Origin: a virus
Reading direction: 5' to 3' (one strand)
Length of the DNA: 46,431 nt
IMG/VR virus record: IMGVR_UViG_3300040751_004089
Location: 1 to 46,431 of that record
Shown: piece by piece, positions 24,548 through 33,092 of the stretch
Position numbering within the stretch: the stretch's first letter is position 1
Layout of the letters: every line of letters begins with the position of its first letter
Notes under the pieces: model-generated
What the model was told of the DNA's origin: nothing
The model's input: only the letters and a program-made list of their open reading frames with translations
The model's database searches: none
Translations under genes and position numbers: made by a program

Positions 24548-26554
24548 ATGAACGAGTCTTTATTGAATGAAAACCTCCTTTTTATTCTTGAAAAACAAGA
24601 TAATAATCTTGATGTTTCAAAGGATGGTGCTGAAAATGGCTATGTACTGAAAGGTATAGCAGCTCAATTTGGCAAGGAGAACAATAACAATAGAATATAC
24701 GAGGAAGGTGAATACTTGCCTCACCTTGAATATCTAAAGGATAAGATAGGACAGAAGAGATTGGTTGGTGAATTAGATCACCCCGAAAAATTCGATGTCT
24801 CTCTTAAAAACATTTCTCACGTTGTTGAGGATCTAGTTTATGATAAAGACGGAAGAGTATTAAACATTAAAGTTCGTTTGCTTGACACTCCGGCAGGACA
24901 AATTGCTAAAAAGCTTGTTGATGCTGGTATACCTCTTTCTATTTCATCTAGAGCAGCTGGAAATGTTGGTCCGGATAAGAAAGTCCAGATCAAAAAAATC
25001 TTTACATATGATCTAGTAGCTGATCCTGGTTTTCAGGACGCACAGCTCGAGAGGGTTTACGAAAGCGCTGGTTTTGATGCTTTTGAATTTGAAGAAAGAT
25101 CAAAAAAGTCTGTAGTAAACAACTTAGAGTGTGTAAACGAATCGCTAGGGCTAGAAAATGAATCTAGTGTAAAGATATATAAAGTTGAAAATAGCGAAGA
25201 ATTCGAAAAAATCCTTAATCAAGACAAAAATAAATCCAACATTATGGAGGCCAACAAAGAATATGTTACTGCTGACGAGCTTAACAAGTATTCTATCTTT
25301 TTGAAAAATAAGATGGATGAGCTGGAAACGCAGATTTCTGAAATGAAACAACAAGAAGCTCAGGTATCTGAGAGTGAAACTGACAGTGTAGACTGTAAAG
25401 CTCTGGAAGAAAGAGTTGCTAAACTTGAAAAGTATTCAGAATATCTTGCTGAAAACCTAGAGAGTGCTATTAAGTACGGTGAGTACCTAGCAGAAAATCT
25501 AGATAGCAGCATTACTTATTCGAAGTATTTAGCTGAAAACCTAGATAAGACTATTTCTTATTCTAAGTATTTGGCTGAAAATGTTGATAAGGGTATTTCA
25601 TATTCAGAGTACGTGGCTGAAAATGTTGATAAGGCAATCGATTATTCTAAGTATCTTGCTGAAAAGCTAGATGATGGAATTCAATACACAGAGTATGTTG
25701 CTGAGAATCTTGATAAGAACATCGCTTATTCAGAATATCTAGCAGAGAATGTTGATAAGAACATTGCTTACTCTGAATATTTGGCTGAGAATCTTGATAA
25801 AGGAATTTCTTATTCTGAATACCTTGCAGAAAACCTTGATAAAGGTATTGCTTATTCTGAGTACATCGCAGAAAAGCTTGATCAAGGTATCAACTATACA
25901 GAGTACCTTGCAGAAAACCTAAACAAAGGAATTGCTTACTCTGACTATTTGGCTGAAAAACTAAATGGTAATATAGCTCAAACTGAAGCTATTCACGAAA
26001 GTGCTAAAACTCAAGTTTCTCCTTCTCTAAATGAGAACGCAAGAGAAACTGCTGAAAGCGCTTCAAAAACTGAATTGGTCGAATCAGGATTTGCTGGAGA
26101 TTACGAAAATCTCGGAAGCAAAATTGATTCTCTAATTGAATCGGTCAAGACACAAAAGACTGAGGAAAATATAAACGAGGCTAATACGAAAGTACAGCCA
26201 ACTGCTCAAACACAAAAAGCAGATGAGGCAATCAACGAAGCCGAAGAAACTGTGGTAGAATCATCAGGTCACAAATTTATTGATGAAATGCCAGAAGATT
26301 ACGCTCCGATTTGGGAGTCACTAAATGAAAGCCAAAAGCAATCAATCATTGCACAATCAGCTTTCTATAATTTAGAGACAAACTATCAGATCAAGAATTT
26401 CTGGTCAACTCGTCAGCTTGGTGCTAAGCCAGTAGGTTTACAGAAACTTCAAGAAAGCCAAGAAACACCAGAGCCTAAGACGGCTTCAAACCCTCAGGGG
26501 TACTCAAATGATTACCTTAATTGGGTCGCTAAGTCGCTCGAAGGTAAGTTTTAA
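24548..26554 (+). CDS. 21: prohead protease (T4 gp21-like) fused to a repeat-rich scaffold domain
   Basis: Residues about 30-172 are a T4 gp21-type (S80) serine protease: GELDHPEKFD contains the catalytic His78, and LSISSRAAGNVG carries the catalytic Ser (133 or 134), as in T4 GELNHP and VSSRGLG. After a linker, residues about 233-295 are coiled-coil. Thirteen 14-residue repeats then run from residue 296 to 477, and a Glu/Ser/Thr-rich region leads to a conserved-looking C-terminus. T4 encodes protease and scaffold (gp22) separately, so this is a fusion. An internal ATG at 25244 (Met233), preceded by a late-type motif at 25174, could produce free scaffold. Confidence 0.82.
   Translation: MNESLLNENLLFILEKQDNNLDVSKDGAENGYVLKGIAAQFGKENNNNRIYEEGEYLPHLEYLKDKIGQKRLVGELDHPEKFDVSLKNISHVVEDLVYDKDGRVLNIKVRLLDTPAGQIAKKLVDAGIPLSISSRAAGNVGPDKKVQIKKIFTYDLVADPGFQDAQLERVYESAGFDAFEFEERSKKSVVNNLECVNESLGLENESSVKIYKVENSEEFEKILNQDKNKSNIMEANKEYVTADELNKYSIFLKNKMDELETQISEMKQQEAQVSESETDSVDCKALEERVAKLEKYSEYLAENLESAIKYGEYLAENLDSSITYSKYLAENLDKTISYSKYLAENVDKGISYSEYVAENVDKAIDYSKYLAEKLDDGIQYTEYVAENLDKNIAYSEYLAENVDKNIAYSEYLAENLDKGISYSEYLAENLDKGIAYSEYIAEKLDQGINYTEYLAENLNKGIAYSDYLAEKLNGNIAQTEAIHESAKTQVSPSLNENARETAESASKTELVESGFAGDYENLGSKIDSLIESVKTQKTEENINEANTKVQPTAQTQKADEAINEAEETVVESSGHKFIDEMPEDYAPIWESLNESQKQSIIAQSAFYNLETNYQIKNFWSTRQLGAKPVGLQKLQESQETPEPKTASNPQGYSNDYLNWVAKSLEGKF
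25174..25184 (+). promoter_or_regulatory. late-type promoter motif inside the protease-scaffold gene (GATATATAAAG)
   Basis: The sequence GATATATAAAGTTGAAAATAG closely matches the gene's own promoter region at 24514 (GATATATAAAGTTAAATAATAG). It lies 70 nt before the in-frame ATG at 25244. Confidence 0.45.
25433..25978 (+). repeat. 13 tandem 42-bp repeats encoding YSEYLAENLDKGIA
   Basis: Thirteen uninterrupted 14-residue units occur (first YSEYLAENLESAIK, consensus YSEYLAENLDKGIA, last YSDYLAEKLNGNIA). Fourteen residues equals two heptads, so a long coiled coil is expected. DNA copies have drifted at third positions while the protein pattern is kept, showing selection on the peptide. Confidence 0.9.
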
Positions 26555-26577
26555 AATCTAAAAAATATCTAAAAAAG

Positions 26578-28299
26578 ATGAAACTAATCAACGAAGCAGA
26601 AATCTTCGAAACCTGGTCTCCTATCATCGAGCAGAAGGCTGGAATTCAAGATGCTGAGAAAAAAGGATGGTTGAGCAAGTACTGCCACTACCATTCATTA
26701 AACGAGTCTGCTGGAGCTTACCAGTCTCTAGCAACTGTAAACGGTATGGGTGCCGTACAACCACCCGCATACCCAGGTGGGTATAACTCAACTGGTTCTG
26801 CAGTAGGTACGCAAGCTAACGCAGCTTTCTACAACTCTGCTAACCAAGGTTCAGGAGATAAGTTTCCTTCACTTCTTCCTTTGGCAATTCAGGTTGCTGC
26901 GAAGACTGTTGGATTCGATATCGTTCCTGTAATTCCTATGTCAGGTCCTACTGGCGTACTTTCTTACCTAGATTACGTATATTCAGGTGGTAAAATCAGC
27001 CCAGCATCAGCTGGTACAACTGCAGCAGATGCTCTTGCAACTGCACCATCTATGATCAAGGTACAATTGACTAGCCCAGCTTCTGGATATCCTGGAGATT
27101 TTGCAGTAGGTACTACTTACTACATCACTAACGCTTCTTCAGCTGGTGCATACATCACTACTGAGTTTGTTGGTCTATCTAGAATTGATGCATTCCCAAT
27201 CTTTAGAGTTATGGGATTAACTGCTGGCGAGACTATCTCTGACGTTCTTGATGGTGGTGCTACTAAAATTGGTACTGCAGTAGACGGTGCTCAAGCAGGT
27301 ACTACAACTGCAAGAGCAGAATTGGTAAAAGCTCTTGAGGATCACATCCAAGGATTCTCTGGTGCTGGTTTCAACAACGACCAAGACTGGCAAGGTCCAT
27401 TCGTAGACGGTACTAAGACTTACAACCCAATGCTAAGAGGTGTTGGTGAGAGCACTTACTACCAATCAATGGGTCTTTCAACGTTCACTAAGTTCGTTGA
27501 AGCTGATACTTTCCAAGTAGCTGCTTCAGTAACTACTGAGCAAATCCAAGACTTGAACAAGCAGTTTGGTATCGACGTTATCTCAATGATCGAAAATGCA
27601 TTGGTTAACGAAGTATCACAAGCTATCAACAAGCACATCCTTTCTAGAGCATTTGCTCTCGGATGGTCTAACCACGACGAATTCTTAACTACAGAAGGAC
27701 AAAACTTGAACTTAAACCTCGTTATCGGTGGTACTGCAGGTTCTTACACTATTCCTTCTTACGTAGGTAAGTCTGACACTGGTCTTACAATCGCATCTGT
27801 TGCAGGTCCTGCTTCAGGAGGATACGAGAACTTGTCAACTCTACAGAGAAGACTATTCTCTAGAATCTTAGCTTCTGCTAACGTAGTAGCTAACAGAGGA
27901 AGAAGAGGTCCTGCTAACTTCATCGTTACTAACGCTAACGTTGCAAGTGCATTGCAAGACATCTCTCAGTTCACTTTTGCTCCTTTCTCTAACACTCTTA
28001 CTCAAAACAACGGAACACTTTACCCAGTAGGTTCGCTTGCAGGTATGACCGTTTATGTTGATCAGAACATGAAGTTCGGCGATAACAGAGTACTAGTTGG
28101 AAGAAAAGGTGGTGACGACGAACCAGGACTTAAGTTCATGCCTTACATGATGGCTGAGTCTATCCAAACAATCTCTGAAGGTACTATGTCACCTAAGATT
28201 GCGGTTAAGTCTCGTTACGCTCTAGTAGAAGCTGGTTTCCACCCAGAAACTATGTACTTCTGTTTCCACGTGAACGTTCCTGCTGGAGGTCTATCCTAA
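26578..28299 (+). CDS. 23: major capsid protein (T4 gp23-like)
   Basis: The protein directly follows the prohead protease-scaffold, is 573 aa, and has the gp23 layout. The N-terminal propeptide MKLINEAEIFETWSPIIEQ resembles T4 gp23 'KAELLNKWKPLLE'. Then comes LPLAIQVAAKTVGFDIVPVIPMSGPTG (compare the T4 IP.LIAFDICGVQPMNSPTG block), and the end is rich in HK97-fold features (ISEGTMSPKIAVKSRYAL). A gp21-type cut is predicted after LNE (Glu43), leaving about 530 residues. Codons favour AAC, TAC and TTC far more than neighbouring genes, as expected for a highly expressed gene. Confidence 0.92.
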   Translation: MKLINEAEIFETWSPIIEQKAGIQDAEKKGWLSKYCHYHSLNESAGAYQSLATVNGMGAVQPPAYPGGYNSTGSAVGTQANAAFYNSANQGSGDKFPSLLPLAIQVAAKTVGFDIVPVIPMSGPTGVLSYLDYVYSGGKISPASAGTTAADALATAPSMIKVQLTSPASGYPGDFAVGTTYYITNASSAGAYITTEFVGLSRIDAFPIFRVMGLTAGETISDVLDGGATKIGTAVDGAQAGTTTARAELVKALEDHIQGFSGAGFNNDQDWQGPFVDGTKTYNPMLRGVGESTYYQSMGLSTFTKFVEADTFQVAASVTTEQIQDLNKQFGIDVISMIENALVNEVSQAINKHILSRAFALGWSNHDEFLTTEGQNLNLNLVIGGTAGSYTIPSYVGKSDTGLTIASVAGPASGGYENLSTLQRRLFSRILASANVVANRGRRGPANFIVTNANVASALQDISQFTFAPFSNTLTQNNGTLYPVGSLAGMTVYVDQNMKFGDNRVLVGRKGGDDEPGLKFMPYMMAESIQTISEGTMSPKIAVKSRYALVEAGFHPETMYFCFHVNVPAGGLS

Positions 28300-28324
28300 T
28301 CAGTAGTTAGTACACACTAATACT

Positions 28325-28354
28325 AAACCCCAGGTTTTTGCCTGGGGTTTTTTT
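28325..28354 (+). terminator. strong rho-independent terminator after the capsid gene
   Basis: Perfect 10-bp arms aaaccccagg (28325-28334) and cctggggttt (28341-28350), a 6-nt loop and a T run to 28354. Confidence 0.95.
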
Positions 28355-28364
28355 ATTGCTAGGG

Positions 28365-28381
28365 GATATATAGTATAAATG
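28365..28381 (+). promoter_or_regulatory. late-type promoter GATATATAGTATAAATG
   Basis: The element lies 30 nt before the ATG at 28395 and 11 nt after the capsid terminator, marking a new transcription unit for the internal-protein cluster. Confidence 0.75.
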
Positions 28382-28394
28382 TGGTCGTTGCATA

Positions 28395-29495
28395 ATGAGT
28401 AGAATTAAATCACATAAGCAATTTTTAGTCGAGAGAGATCTTTCACAAGAGGTTGATCAGGTTGTTCTTGCTGAGATGCTCTTAGAATATTACAATATTA
28501 ATGAGGGTAAGGCTTTAGATACCCTTAAAAATAGTGTATCTAAAGCTCTATTAGGGCCCTTTTCGAGATTGTCAGTTATTGATACTATTAGAAAGGGAAA
28601 TCTAGATATCCAAAAAGAAATCATAACCAAGCAATACGACGTTGAAGATGAGGTTCTTGATCTAGAAGGTAAGATAGATGACCTTAGGAGCAAAGGTGCA
28701 TCAAGGAATGATATTGCCAGAATTCGTACCCAAATCGAGAGGAAGAATAAGGAATTCCGTTCTTTTGTTAAAATGAAGAGGGAACAGATGAATAAAGGGA
28801 TGAAACTCCTGGAAAAAACCATTGGTAAAAACCCTAGGAGAAAGGAATATTACGAGGCAGGTTTCATCGACGATAAGTATGACCTTGCTAAATTTGAATA
28901 TGAGTTAGCTCAAAAGAAATCCAGCGATCAAGATAGTATTAAAAAGCTAAAATCCGATTTGGAAACAGCATCGAAGAAGGCAGAGTCTTTTGCTTCTAAA
29001 ACTAAGGAATCCTCTAAGAAAGAAGCTTCTATTAAAGATGCAGATCTTGGGGATCTTTCGCAGATTAGAAAAAATGTTGGCAGTAAGGATCTTGGGGTGG
29101 TTGTCTCATTAAGGGAAAAATCAAGAGCAAAGATTAAGGATTTGAAGTCTAGCATGTCAAAAGTGCTTTCTGACATTAAGTCTTTTATGTCAAAGTCTCC
29201 CTCTTACGATGAGGTTCAGAAATCCGGAAAGATCTCTAATGGTATAAAAGATTTGGAGGAAAGTGCTAACGAGCTTGATTCACTGGAGAATTTAGTATCT
29301 GTTTATAGCAATGTAATTAGTAATAAGGGAAAGGATCTTTCCAACGAATCTTCTTTGACCTCCCTTTTTTCTAAAATTAATAATGCAATTAATGACGGAA
29401 ACGATGCGGGGTCTGGAATAACCAAGGAGGTAATTGATCTTAAATCTGATATAACCCTTAAAAAGGTTGGTAATCTAATAAAAAAATTAGCCTAA
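28395..29495 (+). CDS. probable internal head protein, Lys-rich helical, 366 aa
   Basis: The N-terminus SRIKSHKQFLVERD matches the capsid-targeting pattern of T4 internal proteins (aromatic/Gln/Phe core, then VE at the cut). The remainder is helical and Lys/Ser/Asp-rich, with coiled-coil segments (VLDLEGKIDDLRSK; IRTQIERKNKEFRSF). The basic, heptad-rich composition suits a protein packed among DNA inside the head. It heads a four-gene cluster of similar proteins after the capsid gene. No enzymatic motif was seen. Confidence 0.65.
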   Translation: MSRIKSHKQFLVERDLSQEVDQVVLAEMLLEYYNINEGKALDTLKNSVSKALLGPFSRLSVIDTIRKGNLDIQKEIITKQYDVEDEVLDLEGKIDDLRSKGASRNDIARIRTQIERKNKEFRSFVKMKREQMNKGMKLLEKTIGKNPRRKEYYEAGFIDDKYDLAKFEYELAQKKSSDQDSIKKLKSDLETASKKAESFASKTKESSKKEASIKDADLGDLSQIRKNVGSKDLGVVVSLREKSRAKIKDLKSSMSKVLSDIKSFMSKSPSYDEVQKSGKISNGIKDLEESANELDSLENLVSVYSNVISNKGKDLSNESSLTSLFSKINNAINDGNDAGSGITKEVIDLKSDITLKKVGNLIKKLA

Positions 29496-29496
29496 C

Positions 29497-30390
29497 ATGT
29501 TGTTAAGTTTTAAACAGTGGGAGTCACAAAACATAAATGAAAAAGATGGTGGTCTGGATAAGATCATGAATTGGCTGAGTTCTAATTTTGGGGGTACAAT
29601 TTCTAAGATTGATTCATTGCTTTCTGATATCAATTCTATTGAAACCCAATATTCAAAAGAATGGAATGATATACAAACTGACATAGATGCTTTGGAGGTT
29701 AAAAAGGCACAAACCAAAAGCGATCCTGCTGAAGCTAAAAAATTGGAAAGAATGATCGATAGGAATCAAAAACTTCTTTCAGCTTTGGGCAAGAAAAGGA
29801 AAGCTGATATAGAAAAGATTGATAGCAAAGTCGAGAAGCTTACCAAGGGTAAACAAAGACTTATTTCTTATTGGAATCTTAAGAAATCTGAACTTGAAGC
29901 AGACTTAGCAGAGAAGCTATATAAGATGGCTAAAAGTTTAACCGACGATTCAATTGCTGATGAGTTATATGATAAGTATAAAAAAGCAGCTTTAGATGCT
30001 AAGAGTAAGGATGAGAAATTTAGGGAAAAATTTGGTAAGCTAGATCTTGCTAAGCCATCTACTCTAAAATCAGATGCTGAATCAAGAGTAATCTCGAGTG
30101 CTAATTTTTCAATGGATCCTATATTTTCTATGAATGCACCACAGTTTACCAAATTTGTGCAAGATCTAGAAAAAAGCCAAGTGGGTGCATTAATTAAAGC
30201 TATGCAATCTGAAAGGAATGAAAGATATGCCACTTTAGATACCGAAAGGGATAGACTGGAAGCTCAAGCTAAAAAGAAAGGATTGTCTGCTGATAGTGTC
30301 AAAAAGGATATGTCTGATTTAAGAGAAACCTTAATGAGAAAAATTAGAGATCTCAGAACTAAAATAACTATTGCTAGAAGATATGCTTAA
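29497..30390 (+). CDS. probable internal head protein, coiled-coil, 297 aa
   Basis: The protein starts LLSFKQWESQNINEKDGG, a capsid-targeting-type segment ending in INE. Most of the rest is Lys/Asp/Glu-rich coiled coil (IDALEVKKAQTKSDPAEAKK; RDRLEAQAKKKGLSADSVKK), resembling the neighbouring internal-protein candidates. The gene starts 1 nt after the previous stop and overlaps the next ATG by 8 nt. Function inside the head is unknown. Confidence 0.65.
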   Translation: MLLSFKQWESQNINEKDGGLDKIMNWLSSNFGGTISKIDSLLSDINSIETQYSKEWNDIQTDIDALEVKKAQTKSDPAEAKKLERMIDRNQKLLSALGKKRKADIEKIDSKVEKLTKGKQRLISYWNLKKSELEADLAEKLYKMAKSLTDDSIADELYDKYKKAALDAKSKDEKFREKFGKLDLAKPSTLKSDAESRVISSANFSMDPIFSMNAPQFTKFVQDLEKSQVGALIKAMQSERNERYATLDTERDRLEAQAKKKGLSADSVKKDMSDLRETLMRKIRDLRTKITIARRYA

Positions 30391-30652
30391 GCACATTAAG
30401 AAACTTGAGGAATTCCCTTTGTTTGAGGGCGTAAATGAAGATCTGGTGAAAGCAAAAGCAGACGTTAATGCTAAGCAGGCGGAAATTGCTGAGGAAATTG
30501 CAAAGCAAAAGGAAACCACGGATTTGAAACAAAAAGCAGCTAGTATCAGGAACCAAGCAAGATTGGTTGGTCAAATGCCAGCTCTACTAAATGCTTTAGC
30601 TAATGCTATGGACGCAAAGGCTGACTCTGGCGATACAACAAATATTTATTAA
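30383..30652 (+). CDS. small probable internal head protein, 89 aa
   Basis: The ATG at 30383 overlaps the previous stop (ATGCTTAA). The N-terminus LKHIKKLEEFPLFEGVNED fits the targeting pattern, with a VNE cut site. The rest is one Ala/Lys-rich helical stretch (AKADVNAKQAEIAEEIAKQK). An upstream in-frame TTG is possible but less likely. Confidence 0.55.
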   Translation: MLKHIKKLEEFPLFEGVNEDLVKAKADVNAKQAEIAEEIAKQKETTDLKQKAASIRNQARLVGQMPALLNALANAMDAKADSGDTTNIY

Positions 30653-30654
30653 AG

Positions 30655-33039
30655 ATGTCAAACAATTATCTTAGAAATAACCCAGTAGCAAATCAATTAT
30701 CCATAGATACCTTTAGACTCTATGAGAATAAGGATGTTGACGATGCGTTGAAAATATCAATTGACACTCTTTTAGCAGCGTGTAAGAAGATTATTTTTGA
30801 TTTTGCTTCTGACCGAAACAGAACGTATGAGTCTTTTGCAAAGAAGATAGAAATGATTAGTGATACATCTACCATCAAGGGATTGATTGCTAATATAAAA
30901 GATGCTTGTGAAGATACTGAATTGCATGATTCTATTCTTGCACCTCTCAAAAAATCTTATTTGGATTCTATCGATCTAATTGGTGATGCAATTAAAAGAA
31001 TGGTTGAACTTGACCCATCCCTCGAGTCAAAAGCTATCCAAAATTTTAAATCTGCTGGAAAAAGATTGGTTGAGAGTGTAAAGAGAACTGCTGATGAGTA
31101 CCAGGAGAAATTGAACGAGTCTAATGAGATTGGAGTTCCTGGAAGAGTTCATAGACTGAAGAAAATGCTCATTAACCACATTGTCGATTCTAAAGGTAAG
31201 GATGCAAAGTCTGGATATGGTAGAGATTGGCACAGACTTTTTTCAACTTTAGCACAAAAGCTTTCTTCTATCAATAGTGATAAAGCTACTTTCTCTGACA
31301 ATGACAGAAAAACACTTGCTGAACTTGAAAAGAAAACCGATAACCTTGCACAGGAATATGCTCAGTACTCTGTTAAAGCGGTAGAGTCTATTATGTCAAA
31401 ACTTATGAAGGACGATGACTTGGAAGCCAAGTTTTCAGATTTCTTTGAGATGATGACTAACGCTTTAGACAAAGTTACTAAATCTAATACGGATGAAGGC
31501 CTAATTGAAGTAAAGGTTAGAGAAGATTTGGAGGACAAAGAAACAAAAATGAATGATAGAGTTTTCCCTCTAAAGATTGGTGACAAGGATAATGATACAA
31601 AACTTAAAGGTTCTGGGCTAATCTCTGCTGTACAAAAAGCACTTATTGATTCATTTGTGCCAATTAAAAACCTAATGGATCCAAGAGGTGGTGCTAACGG
31701 TAAGTATGAAACTGCAACTGAAGTCGCAGTGAAGTCAATCCAATCTACCTTAGGTAATAAGGACGTAAATGGAAAATTGGATAAGCCATTGCTTGACATA
31801 ATTCTTAAGCTGGATCAAGTATCAAAAGAAAATAAGGAGGCTATCAAGGAAGCGATCAGCCAACTTAGGGGTTCTTATTCTTCTGTGAGAGAATCTAGTA
31901 ATGCATTATCAGCTGCTGATTTCATGAGGCTGATGGAGGCTATGACTTATATTGATCCCAATGAGATAGAGGCTAATATCAAGAATTACAGTCAGGAGCT
32001 GGCTGAAGATGATGAATCGATGTCTCAACCAACAACCTCTGATTATTCTTTAGCTGAAGCCCTTGCTAAAATTTTAAGAACTAAGGATTATAACAAAAAT
32101 GTAGAAGCTGAAGATTTCTTGAAAGAGGATGGAACTCTAAAAGGATCATGCCCTCACGATTATGTTGATTGCTGGACCAAGGCAGTTTCTGGGGATAAGC
32201 CAGTTTCTTTCTTTGTTATGGTTGATGATAATGACAACTGTTCTCTTTTCCCGACAAAAAGAATCTCCGGCAGTGTAAACAAACCTTGCAACTGGAAAAG
32301 GTATAAATCTATTGCAGGTGACGACATAGAGGATGTCCACAAATTTGGAAATTGGTACACCTCGTACTGGAAAAATTTTGGTGGTGTAGGTTCTGAGATT
32401 AAGTCTAAAGTCTTGGATGAGGTAATGTCATCGAATTGTAAGCTTGCTAAGGAAGAGAACCTAAGTGATGTTGCTGCTATTTACGAGGAGTTAGAGGGAG
32501 CTTTTGTTCCAAACAAGGATGAAGTTGCAGGAGGTTATATTAGGCCAAATTCTATGAGATCCTTGGTATCTAGCATTAAAGGTATGGTAGGTAATGATGG
32601 TATATCCAATCTTAGTCCTGGGGAGCTCAGAGCTTTGTACAACACCGTAATTGTGTGTTCACCTATGATAACTTATAATAGAGACAAAGATGAATGGGTC
32701 CCTGCAGTAAAGATGCTATGTAATTCCTTGGACATAACCGAGGATGAGCTTATTTCTGATATAAGAAAGAATGGATCACTTGGTAAGAGCGGAAAAATGT
32801 CTGTTGAAAAGGTAGCTTTGTTTGATACCAATTCTGGAGACAATGAAATATTAAAATCCACTATAATCGGAACCACAGAAGATCCAGATAAGGTAAATGT
32901 TATGAAGGAGAGCCTGGGTAAGGTTAAGCCAATTATGAACAGCCTTTCTAAACACTGTAAAAGAATCGGTGTAGATAGAATGGATGATATTACTCCGGAT
33001 ATCTCTGACTCGATGATCGTTATAACAAGAGAGGGATAA
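30655..33039 (+). CDS. large probable internal head protein with peptidoglycan-binding-like domain, 794 aa
   Basis: The N-terminus includes LSIDTFRLYENKD, a possible targeting segment. Residues 30-310 are helical. Residues about 313-385 (GSGLISAVQKALID ... GKYETATEVAVKSIQSTLGNKDVNGKLDKPLL) resemble the PG_binding_1 fold, with 'AVQ..L', 'G.(Y/F)...T..AVK..Q' and 'G......L' in order. The C-terminal half has a Cys/Trp-containing globular domain (PHDYVDCWTKAV ... NKPCNWKRYKS). If packaged, the peptidoglycan-binding-like module may act during DNA delivery; otherwise this may be a structural protein. A hairpin follows the stop. Confidence 0.6.
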   Translation: MSNNYLRNNPVANQLSIDTFRLYENKDVDDALKISIDTLLAACKKIIFDFASDRNRTYESFAKKIEMISDTSTIKGLIANIKDACEDTELHDSILAPLKKSYLDSIDLIGDAIKRMVELDPSLESKAIQNFKSAGKRLVESVKRTADEYQEKLNESNEIGVPGRVHRLKKMLINHIVDSKGKDAKSGYGRDWHRLFSTLAQKLSSINSDKATFSDNDRKTLAELEKKTDNLAQEYAQYSVKAVESIMSKLMKDDDLEAKFSDFFEMMTNALDKVTKSNTDEGLIEVKVREDLEDKETKMNDRVFPLKIGDKDNDTKLKGSGLISAVQKALIDSFVPIKNLMDPRGGANGKYETATEVAVKSIQSTLGNKDVNGKLDKPLLDIILKLDQVSKENKEAIKEAISQLRGSYSSVRESSNALSAADFMRLMEAMTYIDPNEIEANIKNYSQELAEDDESMSQPTTSDYSLAEALAKILRTKDYNKNVEAEDFLKEDGTLKGSCPHDYVDCWTKAVSGDKPVSFFVMVDDNDNCSLFPTKRISGSVNKPCNWKRYKSIAGDDIEDVHKFGNWYTSYWKNFGGVGSEIKSKVLDEVMSSNCKLAKEENLSDVAAIYEELEGAFVPNKDEVAGGYIRPNSMRSLVSSIKGMVGNDGISNLSPGELRALYNTVIVCSPMITYNRDKDEWVPAVKMLCNSLDITEDELISDIRKNGSLGKSGKMSVEKVALFDTNSGDNEILKSTIIGTTEDPDKVNVMKESLGKVKPIMNSLSKHCKRIGVDRMDDITPDISDSMIVITREG

Positions 33040-33057
33040 GCTAGAAACTTATCCCCC
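33033..33057 (+). terminator. hairpin overlapping the stop codon, probable terminator
   Basis: The arms gggataag (33033-33040) and cttatccc (33048-33055) have a 7-nt loop and are followed by cccctttctt, a weak T-rich tail. Confidence 0.55.
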
Positions 33058-33092
33058 CTTTCTTCCTATAATTCATTGAAAATCTTTTTTTA

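Noticed and set aside
25433-25978. Regular 42-bp repeats resembling a CRISPR or satellite array
   Set aside because: The units are contiguous without spacers, stay in frame, and vary at third codon positions while the peptide is conserved, so they are protein repeats.
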